From assembly GCF_027595985.1 (NCBI RefSeq), contig NC_073313.1:105295052-105359051 (forward strand): a stretch of DNA of 64,000 nucleotides. The letters are read 5' to 3'. The translations under genes and the position numbers were made by a program. Below are positions 55,841 through 64,000 of this stretch, piece by piece; the first letter of the stretch is position 1; each line of letters starts with the position of its first letter. The DNA comes from Sorex araneus (lineage: Eukaryota; Chordata; Mammalia; Eulipotyphla; Soricidae). Under the pieces are notes generated by a model that had not been told where the DNA came from, did not search any database, and saw only the letters and a program-made list of their open reading frames with translations.

Positions 55841-55944
55841 GTGGGTATCTGAAACTGTGATAAGCCAAGAGAAATGGTACCATCCTATTACAGATTTGTT
55901 CCTGGGACTGGTAGGGTGACAAGTGTTTATTCACTCATCCCTGA

Positions 55945-56200
55945 GAAGTAGTGTAGTGAATATAGATGGAATGAACCCTGAAGCCAGACTGCTCAAGTTG
56001 GAATCCAGACCTGCAGCTTACTGTCTAATGGACTTTAGAGGAGTACCTCAACCAGTTCAAGACTTAGTTTTCTTATTCCTAGAATAAACCAAACTTTAGT
56101 GCCTTCTTTGTAGAGTTGTATGAGGTATATTGTGTGTGAGGCACTTAGCACAGTACTGGCACATTTTAGCATTCTATAAATGATAGTTGTTATTAGTGTT
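55945..56200 (+). repeat. MIR SINE (ancient, well preserved)
   Basis: GCCAGACTGCTCAAGTTGGA, ATCCAGACCTGCAGCTTACT, GAGTTGTATGAGGTATATTG and AGCACAGTACTGGCACATTT follow nearly the whole plus-strand MIR. Confidence 0.85.
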
Positions 56201-56239
56201 ACTATCTCACCTTTTTATTCTTGCCCTCTAATTTTTATT

Positions 56240-56365
56240 TCACAGGTACAGGGAAGAAGCGGAAATAACTATGATGTTGGGTGTGGTGTTAGGATATTGT
56301 ATACATGAGACTCAATAATGAATAGTATTGTAAATCATGGCACTTCAATAAAAATTGTGATAAAA
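56240..56365 (+). mobile_element. L1 3' end (diverged)
   Basis: GTATACATGAGACTCAATAA, GTATTGTAAATCATGGCACT and TCAATAAAAATTGTGATAAA resemble the older L1 terminus also seen at 46540. Confidence 0.6.
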
Positions 56366-56744
56366 GAGGACACAACTCGGGAGGAAGGGACAAGAGCCAT
56401 GGATGGGGCCAGTGACCACTTAATCTGAGTTCTACCTCAGGAAGTATACACTGGACTACTCTATACTTTAAAGAGACATATAGCTGTGAATTAATCAGGA
56501 CTTCAGGGTTTCTAAAGCCTGTCTATATTCTTTATTCCTGCCTACCCCAACTGTTAGAGCATCAGTGATCAAGAGCATAGAGTGCTCCTTTTGTTTTGTA
56601 CCATTTTTTCATTATGATGAGGAAGACTATTAACATTCTTTTTATTTTGATAGATAACTTCCTTCAGATACAAGCTACCTTAGTATATATTGCCTTTAAT
56701 TAGAACTGCTGTGTGGGCTTTTTGTTGTTGATATAATTGACTAT
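56366..56744. other. ATG4A intron 10, unique
   Basis: No repeat recognised; the ATG4A exon that should follow exon 10 was looked for here and not found. Confidence 0.4.
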
Positions 56745-56905
56745 TTTTAAAAGTACCACAATTTACAAAGTTATTCATAGTTGAGTTTAGACATGCAATA
56801 TTGCAGCACTGATCCCACCACTAGTGTCAACTTCCCTTCAACAATGTTCCCAGGTTCCCTCCCATATCCTCCACCTCCAGTCTGTTCTCTTGACAGGCAC
56901 ACAAT
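56745..56905 (-). mobile_element. L1 3' end (diverged)
   Basis: CAATTTACAAAGTTATTCAT, AGTTGAGTTTAGACATGCAA and TTCCCAGGTTCCCTCCC. Confidence 0.7.
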
Positions 56906-57892
56906 GGACTATTCTTTTTATAGGTAAATATAAGAGTGTGACTAATGCAATGGAATTAACCTCATGCTTTAGAAATTGATCTTCACCTTTATATTATCTC
57001 ACATAATGAAGGGAGAGAGAGAGTCAGGAAGGAAGAAAGAAGGTCAATGGAAATGAGAGAGCAAGTAAATGAGGCAGAGCAAGACTGTGAGAGAGAAAAA
57101 GAATGAGAGAAGTGTAGAGAGAATAATAAGGATATAAATGAGAGAATGAGGGTAAGCAAGTGTGAAAAAATATGAGAAGAAAAGAGCACAAGAGTAAGAG
57201 AATGAGAGAACAAATGAGTGAAAGCATTAGTGAGATTGAGAGTGCAACAGAGTGATATGATATATGTGTGTATGGAGAGAGAGAGAAAGATCATTAGACA
57301 GATTACAGTGGAGTGAAGAGAGGCAGAAAAAGCAAGATAGTGAGGAAAAGCTAGAGATGGAGGAGAGAGAGTGACTAAGAGAGAAGAATGTGAGAAAGTG
57401 AATAAGAGTGACAGAGTGAAGGAGCCAGAGAATGAAAGAAAGTGAGGTGGAGAAAACAAGAGAGCAGTCTTATGGGGAAAGGTAAAACAAAAGAGTGGGG
57501 GAGAGGGAGAGGGAGACAGAGGGTGTGGGAGAGGGAGAGCGAGAGACGATGGGAGAGAGGGAGAGACAAGAGAATCATACAGGGAAAGCCCAGTGAAAAA
57601 GAACAAATAAAAGCAAGAGATTGACCAAGTGTGAGAGGACAAATAAGAGTGTGAGAGTCGAGAAGCAGAGAGTTAGGGAGATAAAGAGAGTGAGGAGGAT
57701 GAGAGAGATAGTGCAAGAGAGAAGCATAAGAGCTTGTAGGAGTGAGAGTGAGAGACAGTGAAAGAGTAAGAGAGCTAGAAAGTATTAGGAGGGTGAAAGG
57801 AAATGAGTGAGAGCAAGGCTAATAAGTGAGAGCATTTGAGAGTGAATGAAAAAACAAGAAAGAGTCATGGAATAAGACAGCATGAGAAATTT

Positions 57893-57928
57893 TGTAATGC
57901 TTTATCTCACGGTGATTCAGTTAAGAGA
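57893..57928 (+). mobile_element. Short L1 3'-terminus remnant in the GA tract
   Basis: GTAATGCTTTATCTCACGGT and GATTCAGTTAA resemble the last 35 bp of the young L1 (compare GTAACTGTACCTCATGGTGA at 58719). Confidence 0.4.
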
Positions 57929-58504
57929 GAGAGAGAGAGAAAGCATGAGAACAAGAGGGCCAGTGATAGTGCAAGTGTGAGAGAGTGAGAAAGAGTGAGA
58001 TAGAAAGAGCCAGAGAGTGAGATGGAGAGAAAAAGAGAATAAGCAAGGAGAGAAGGAGTGAGAGCAGAGAGAGTGCTAGCAAGCAAGAGAGAGATATCAA
58101 AACTTGGAGCAGAGGAGGAGAGTGAAGAATGAGGGAAACATGGGTGAGAATAAGAGTGAGAGAGCTAGAGTACAAGAATGAGAGTGATGTAGAGAGCCAC
58201 AGAGCGTAAGAGAGCAAAAGTGGAAGAGCAAGTGAGGTCAGCAGTGTGTGAGAGTGTACAAGTGAGTGGTAGAGGGAGATAGAGAGCAAGAGAGTGAGTG
58301 AGAGGGAGAGTCAGAGACAAAGCCAGAGGGAGATAGGGAGAGAGTGACACTAAAGAATGATATTGAAAAAAAGGAATGATATTGAGAAAGTGAACAAGAG
58401 TGTAGGAGAATGAGAATGTGTAAGTACAATTGAGAAAGTGAGAGTGAACAGCGAGCAAGAGTCAGAGATAAAGAGAATGAATGTATGAAGAGTGAATGTA
58501 TGAA

Positions 58505-58765
58505 GAGTAAACCACAACACCAGAAAGAAAAGAGAGAGAGAGAGAGAGAGAGAGAGCAAAATAGAATACCCTGCCTCATAGGCGGGGTGGCATGGGGAGA
58601 TGGGGTGGGGGTTGTGGGAGGTATGCTGGGACCATTGGTGGTGGAAAATGGGCACTGGTGGAGGCATGGTACTTGACCACTGTATTAATGAAATGCAAGC
58701 ACAAAAGTTTGTAAGTCTGTAACTGTACCTCATGGTGATTCACTAATAAATTTTTTAAAAAAGAA
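58505..58765 (+). mobile_element. 5'-truncated L1 3' UTR in the GA tract
   Basis: ACCACAACACCAGAAAGAAA merges into an expanded (GA)n, then ATACCCTGCCTCATAGGCGG, a G-rich run (58582-58620), GGGCACTGGTGGAGGC and the AATAAA end. The internal GAGAGA of the L1 3' UTR is expanded compared with the copy at 1060. Confidence 0.92.
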
Positions 58766-59115
58766 TGAGTAGAATAAGAGTGAGCAAGAGAGATTATGAT
58801 AGAAGTAGAGCACAAGAGAGCGAGAGATAGCAGAAGAGCAAAAATGGGAGAAAAAGGGGAAGGGTGAGAGCCAGAGTAAACGAATACAAGGGAGCAAGAG
58901 AGTGAAGTTAAGTGAGAGTGAAAGAAGAGAGTGGAAGAAAGGAGTGGAAGCAAGGAAGCATGCATGAGGGGGTCATTGTGAGATGGGATAAAGGGCAAAG
59001 AGTGAGAGAGCAAGGGAATTAAGACTGAGAACAAGATAAATGAGGGAGAGCAAGAGTGAAAAGAAGAGTGCTCAGGAGAGAGAATGAGAGATTAAAAATG
59101 CAAGATAGTGAGGAA

Positions 59116-59205
59116 GGGCCAGAGATAGTGTAGTGTATAGGACACTTGCCTTGCACTAGGGCAACCCTGGTTTGATCTCTGGCACTCCACCAGGAGTGAT
59201 ACTGA
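59116..59205 (+). mobile_element. SOR-A SINE, 3' truncated, in the GA tract
   Basis: AGGGCCAGAGATAGTGTAGT head, CCTGGTTTGATCTCTGGCAC B-box, then CACCAGGAGTGATACTGAGA merges into GA repeat. Confidence 0.8.
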
Positions 59206-59578
59206 GAGAGCAAGAATGACTGTAATAGAGTGAGCAAGAGAGCACCAGCAAGAAAAAGAATGACAGTGAGCAAGAGAGAGAGAAAAAGAGAGAGAGATGG
59301 AGAGAGTGAAAGCATAAGAGCAAGTATGCAAGGGAATGAGAGTTAGAGCAAGAGAGCTAGAGAGTGAGATGGAGAGGGCAAGAATTAGCAAGAGAGATAG
59401 CAAGTGTAAATGAGATCCAAAGGGATAGGAGAGAGTGAGAGAACAGGAGAGTGAGAGTGTGTGAGAGAAAGCAAGAGTGTGTATAAAGGAGTGAGAGAAA
59501 GGAAGCAGGACTGCCAGAGAAAAGTGCAGAGAATGAGAGCCAATGTGAAAACAAGAGCGGATATGAGAAGTGGAGCAC

Positions 59579-59579
<1 letters not shown>

Positions 59580-59624
<45 letters not shown>
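59580..59624 (+). repeat. Pure (GA)n core
   Basis: About 22 uninterrupted GA units, the best preserved part of the polypurine tract. Confidence 0.95.
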
Positions 59625-59627
<3 letters not shown>

Positions 59628-59964
59628 AAACACAAGCAAGAATGTGAAAAAAAGGAAAAGCATGCAAGAACGAGAGTTAGAGAGTTAGAGAGTGGGAGAG
59701 ATTGAGATATAGTGAATGAAAGCATGAGAGCAGGAGCAAATGAAATCAAGGGAGACCCTTATTTAGTGAGGGAGAAAGGTAGAGAGAGGAGGAAAGAGAA
59801 AGAGAGCCAAGAGTTACCAGGGGAGATAGAGAAAGTGAGATAGTGAGTGTGAGGGGACAGTATGAGACCAAGAGCCAGTAAGAATTAGAATGAAAGAGAA
59901 TTAGAATGAAAGAGAGCAAGTAAGGGGAGAGAGAGTAAGTGAGAGAGCAAGTGAGAGAGCAAAG

Positions 59965-60130
59965 GATCAGGAGCACTTACCTTGCACGTGGTCAGCTGTG
60001 GTTCAATCCCTGTCCTTGCATATGGTTCCCAACCACTGCCAAGAGAGATATGTGAACACAGGGCTAGGAGTACACCCTGAACACAGGTGTTGCCCCAAAT
60101 TCTACCCCACCACCAAAACTACCCACAGAA
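59965..60130 (+). mobile_element. SOR-A SINE (diverged) in the GA tract
   Basis: GGATCAGGAGCACTTACCTT head, GTGGTTCAATCCCTG B-box and AGGGCTAGGAGTACACCCTG body; C-rich tail (CCCCACCACCAAAAC). Confidence 0.8.
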
Positions 60131-60995
60131 ACAAAAGAGAGTGAGAACACAAGAGAATGATATAATAACTGAGAGAAATCTAGTGACAGAGAATGAGCCA
60201 GATATCCAGAAAGTGAGCTAGAAAGTGAGAAACAGAACAAGAAGTAAAGAATCTAAGGAGTGATTTAAGATTGCAAGACTAAGCAGGTGAGAGCACTAAT
60301 GAGAGAGTAGGAGAGAGCAAGAGAGCCAGAGAGCAAGGAAGAGAGAGCAAGAGTGCAGGAGTACATGTGGAGTAATGAGTGAAAGCAAGAGAAAGTGAGA
60401 GTGAGGGAGGAAGGGGGAGAGCAAGTGAGAGCAAGAGAGCAAGCGCAAAAGCAGGAGTGTGCAAAAGAGTGCAAGCAAGAGAGCAAGTAACAGAGGTGAG
60501 CAAGAGATAGGAGATCATATAAGAGGTAGAATTGAAAAGAGTGAGTGAGCAAAAGTAAAGAGAATAAGAAAAAGAGCAAGTGGTGAGGAAAAATGCAAGA
60601 GAAAGAATGAGATTGAGGGCAGGACAGAGTGAGCAAGAGAGCCTGTAAGAAGAGAGAGCAATGTGAGATAGAGCAAGAGAGAGAGAGAGAGAGAGAATGA
60701 GATTGTGAGAGTGAGGAAGGGAGTGTGCTAAAAAGTGAGGATCAGTGGGTTATAGAGCGTCCCAAAGAATGGGATGAAGATAGAGAGCAAGAATGAGAGA
60801 ATAAGTGAGTGAGCAACTGAGGAAGCTGGTGTGAGAGCAAGTGAGAAAGAGGAAAGAGAGAGCAAGCAAGCCAGCCAGAGAGATGGAGGAGAGTAAGGTA
60901 GAATGAGTGAGAAAGCAAAGAGCACTGGTGTGTGGGACCTAAAGAGGAAGAGTACAAGAATGTGAAGGCAAAAGTCAGAGCAAGAATGAGAGTGA

Positions 60996-61167
60996 GGGGC
61001 TGGAACGATAGCACAGTGGGTAGGGCGTTTGCCCTGCACGTGGCCGACCCGAATTCGATTCCCAGCATCCCATATGGTCCCCCGAGCACCGCCAGGAGTA
61101 ATTGCTGAGCACATGAGCCAGGAGTAACCCCTGTGCAACACCGGGTATGATCCGAAAAGAAAAAAAA
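60996..61167 (+). mobile_element. SOR-A SINE (young) with 14-bp TSD, in the GA tract
   Basis: GGGGCTGGAACGATAGCACA head, near-consensus body and poly(A). TSD AAGAATGAGAGTGA at 60982-60995 and 61168-61181. Confidence 0.95.
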
Positions 61168-61265
61168 AAGAATGAGAGTGAAAGACAGTGAGGGCAAGGG
61201 CAGGAGTGAGTGAAAATATGAGAGAAGACAGAGTGAAGGAAGATTGACAGCAAGAGGGCAGAGGC

Positions 61266-61441
61266 TGGGGGCTGGGGCGATAGCACAGTGGGTAGGGCAT
61301 TTGCCTTGCACTCGGCCGACTTGGGTTCGATTCATTCCCAGCATCCCATATGGTCCCCTGAGCACTGCCAGGAGTAATTTCTGAGTGCATAAGCCAGGAG
61401 TAACCCCTGTGCATTGCCAGGTGTGACCCCCCCCCAAAAAA
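61266..61441 (+). mobile_element. SOR-A SINE (young) with 14-bp TSD, in the GA tract
   Basis: GGGGCTGGGGCGATAGCACA head, CATT insertion after the B-box, and a C9/A8 tail. TSD AAGAGGGCAGAGGC at 61252-61265 and 61442-61455. Confidence 0.95.
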
Positions 61442-63516
61442 AAGAGGGCAGAGGCAAACGAGAATGAAAGCACAGGAGACTGAGACAATATATGAGATAG
61501 AGCAAAGGGAGGAGAGTGAGAACAAGGACAGTGAGAGTGAATAAGACTGAGAGTGTGAGTTAGAGAAAGCAAAAATGAGAGATAGTGAGAATGAGTATAA
61601 ATACATAGTGAGCAAGAAAGCATGGATGAGTGCGACAGAGACACAGAGTGAGTAGAGAGAGCATGTAAGAGTGAGCAAGTGAGAGCAGGAGGCAGAACAA
61701 GAGAGCAAGCTACAATGTGAGAGTTCCAGAATGAGAGGGCCAGAAAATGAGACAGGAGGGAACAGGAGAACAAAGAAAAGGAAGAGGGAAAGAAAGCATG
61801 CTTGGGGGAAATAGAGGTGAGAGAATGAGTGAGAGTACAAGTAAGATAATAGCAAGAGCTAGACAGCCCAGAGAGAGGAAGAGAGCGAGCCAGAGAGATA
61901 GAGTGAACAAGTAAGAACAAGAGAGAACAGAGCAAGAGAGCATGTGCAGGAGAGGTAATTTGAGTGAATAAGATTGGTAGAGCAAGACACAAGTAAGAAG
62001 CAGAGCCAGATAGACCAAGAGAAAGTACAAGACAGTGAGGGCCAGTGAGAGTGCAAATGAGAGCAGAGAAAGTTTCACAGCAAAAGAGCTTGAGAGAGAT
62101 GGAGCAGAGGGGAGTAAGAGAGCGGGTGAGGCATAGTTGAGAGAATACAGGAGTGACATGGAGTGATAGAGAACTAGACAGCACAGGAAAGTGAGATCAG
62201 GAGAGAGAGCAGAAGGGGAGAGCATGATAGAGATAGAGCCAGAGAGAAAGATAGAAGGCAAAATTATGAGCAGAAGGTCAAACCAGAGTGAGAGTGGGTA
62301 TGAGAGACAGAGTGAACAATAGTGAGCAAGGGAGTATAAAAGAGTGACAGCGAGAGTAAGAACAGAGAATGATAGGGCCAGCAAGAAAGTGAATAAGCAA
62401 ACATAGGCAAGTGCCAGAATGAGATCAGGAAAGTGTGATAGTATGAGTGAGAGTGAGAGTGCAAGAGTGAGCATGAGAGACAGAGAAAGCCAGAATAAGA
62501 GAGAGAGAGACATAGAAATATCTCGAGAGGGATACAAGTAAGGCCAAGACTGATAGACCTAGAGAGCAAGAGAGTAAGATGAAAAGAATAAGAGAGTGAG
62601 CAAGAAAAAGCACCAAAGGGAAAATGTAGTGAGTGAGTGAGAAAGAGGGAGAGCATGAGCACACCCGAGAGTGATAGGGTGAGAGCTCAGGAAAGCAAAA
62701 AGTGCCAGAGGAACTGCAAAGCAAGAGAGAGTCAGAGAGATGGGAGAGAAGTGTGAAGGCTAGTGAAGCTCTAGCAGTAGTGAGAGGCATCTAGAGAGAT
62801 GAGCAAGTGAGGGTAGTTGGGCGAGAGAGATAATGAGAGCCAGAGAGTGACTGACTTTGAGATGGAGACATTGAGAGCTTGAGGAAGTGAGAGGGGGCAA
62901 GCAAGAGTGAGAGTTCAAGAGAGCAACTGAGAGTAAGAAAGGGTGAAGACATGAGAGAGTGAGTGAGAAATGGAGCAGCAAAGGAGATATATGAGAGAAT
63001 AAGGAAAGCCAGAGAGAAAATGAAGGAGAGTAAGAGTGAGTGAAAGAGTTAACAAGTATACATGAGGGACTGCAGGAGAGCAAGAATGAGAAAGTGGTGA
63101 GAGTGGAAATCAGTGTAAGGGGAATTGATACTGTAAGAGAGTGTGAGAGAGTGAGAGAACGTGAGAATGAGGAAAAGAGGAACGGAATTTGAGAATGTGT
63201 GAGAGTGAGCAAGAAAGAGAAGGGTGAGAGACTGAAAAAGCAAGAGTGCAATGGAGTGAGTGTGTGAGAGAGAGAGGGAGCACACAAGCCTAGGGATGAT
63301 AGTGAAAGAGTAAGAGAGTTTCAGAGATTGAGATGGAGAGAGCAAAAGAAGTGAGAGCTAGGAGGAAATAGGGAAAGAGTAAGATAAAGAGTAAGAATGT
63401 GAGAGACTGAGCAAAAATGTTCATGAAGGAGGGTGAGGAAGCAAGTAGGAGAGCACATAGAGAGCCAGTGTAAGAGCAGGTGAGAAAAAGAGAGATGGAA
63501 CAGAATGGAGTGAGAG

Positions 63517-63695
63517 GAGCTGGAGTAATAGCACAGCAGGTTGGATGTTTGCCTTGCACAAGGCCAACCTGGGTTCAATTCCTAGCATCCGATATGGTCC
63601 CCTGAGCACTGCCAGGAATAATTCCTGAGTGCAAAGCCAGGAGTAACCCCTGTGCATCGCCAGGTGTGACCCAAAAAGCCAAAAAAAAAACGAAG
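63517..63695 (+). mobile_element. SOR-A SINE with 10-bp TSD, in the GA tract
   Basis: GGAGCTGGAGTAATAGCACA head, full body and A10 tail. TSD GGAGTGAGAG at 63507-63516 and 63696-63705. Confidence 0.93.
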
Positions 63696-63950
63696 GGAGT
63701 GAGAGCTAGAAAGCATGAGAAGGAATGCTAGAGCAAGAGAGTAAGTGAGTTTCGATTGAGAGAGAGAGATTGGGAGAAATAAGGTGAAATGTGTGAGAAA
63801 TACAGTGAGCATGAGTGAGTAAGAGAGAAACTGTGAGAGCAAGAGAGTGAGTTGGACAGAATAAGAAAGCTAGCGAGAAGGAGAAAGTCAGAGGAATATC
63901 CAGAAAGAGACAGGGTGAGTGTGAGAATTCGAGAAAGAATGAGAATGATA

Positions 63951-64000
63951 GGGACTGGAGCAGTAGTATAGTGGGTAGGGCATTTGCCTTGCAAGATGCC
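63951..64000 (+). mobile_element. SOR-A SINE, cut by the right edge
   Basis: GGGACTGGAGCAGTAGTATA and GTGGGTAGGGCATTTGCCTT: head only; the element continues beyond the window. Confidence 0.9.

Larger units (their letters stand above)
57003..63950 (+). repeat. Degenerate GA-rich polypurine tract, about 7 kb, in ATG4A intron 10
   Basis: Outside its retroelement insertions the plus strand is mostly G and A, arranged in irregular GAGAG, GAGTGAG, AGAGCAAGAG and GAGCCAGAGAG words with scattered C and T. There is no fixed long period; pure (GA)n cores survive at about 58532-58554 and 59580-59624. The complement is CT-rich and so yields long, spurious Leu/Ser/His-rich open frames (up to 480 codons). 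The tract probably arose by (GA)n expansion and decay; it can form triplex (H-DNA) and purine-RNA R-loops. It continues to the right edge. Confidence 0.93.

Noticed and set aside
1293-63695. Recurrent short open frames with phrases such as [20 protein letters not shown] and [15 protein letters not shown]
   Set aside because: They are translations of SOR-A SINEs in different frames and strands, not a gene family.
57003-63950. CRISPR-like or satellite array
   Set aside because: No constant repeat or regular spacer length; the words are irregular GA-rich sequence in a vertebrate intron.
56989-64000. Long minus-strand open frames (up to 480 codons) rich in Leu, Ser, His and Thr, some resembling multi-pass membrane proteins
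   Set aside because: They are translations of the CT-rich complement of the polypurine tract. The composition is dictated by CTC/TCT/CTT codons, several frames are open at once, and SINEs interrupt them without a break in pattern.

Overview
This is mammalian nuclear DNA, most likely from a shrew (Soricidae, Eulipotyphla). The window is packed with tRNA-derived SINEs whose head reads GGGGCTGGAGYRATAGCACAG, the pattern I associate with the shrew SOR family. It also carries 5'-truncated L1 copies with one shared, lineage-specific 3' UTR. The two genes, PSMD10 and ATG4A, are neighbours on the human X chromosome (Xq22.3), so X linkage is inferred here too. All repeat boundaries are approximate unless a target-site duplication (TSD) is given.

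Layout. Positions 1-2185 are intron or upstream-side sequence of PSMD10: an LTR-like block, a young L1 3' end and SINEs. PSMD10 (gankyrin, a 26S proteasome assembly chaperone) runs on the minus strand; exon 2 (2186-2284) and coding exon 1 (5462-5575) are visible and the remaining exons lie left of the window. A CpG island (about 4940-6130) holds a bidirectional promoter. From it ATG4A (autophagy cysteine protease 4A) runs on the plus strand, with its start codon at 5881. Intron 1 is about 32.6 kb (5891-38504) and consists mainly of nested L1 and SINE insertions. Coding exons 2 to 10 lie between 38505 and 55840, all with GT/AG borders and compatible phases. They give 320 codons that contain the catalytic Cys77, Asp279 and His281. 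The last roughly 78 residues expected from the human protein are not in the window.

From 57003 to the right edge the next ATG4A intron is a degenerate GA-rich polypurine tract of about 7 kb. Every recognisable retroelement inside it is in plus orientation. The long Leu/Ser-rich open frames on its minus strand are by-products of the CT-rich complement, not genes.

The two genes share a promoter but act in different degradation systems: PSMD10 helps assemble the proteasome regulatory particle, and ATG4A processes and delipidates ATG8-family proteins in autophagy. No CRISPR array, structural RNA gene or other protein-coding gene was seen. The most interesting points are the polypurine tract with its insertion-orientation bias, two SINE families that share a head but differ in tail and target-site signature, an intronic segment apparently copied 1.6 kb downstream with an A-run at its end, and a 23-codon upstream ORF that overlaps the ATG4A start and is completed only by splicing.
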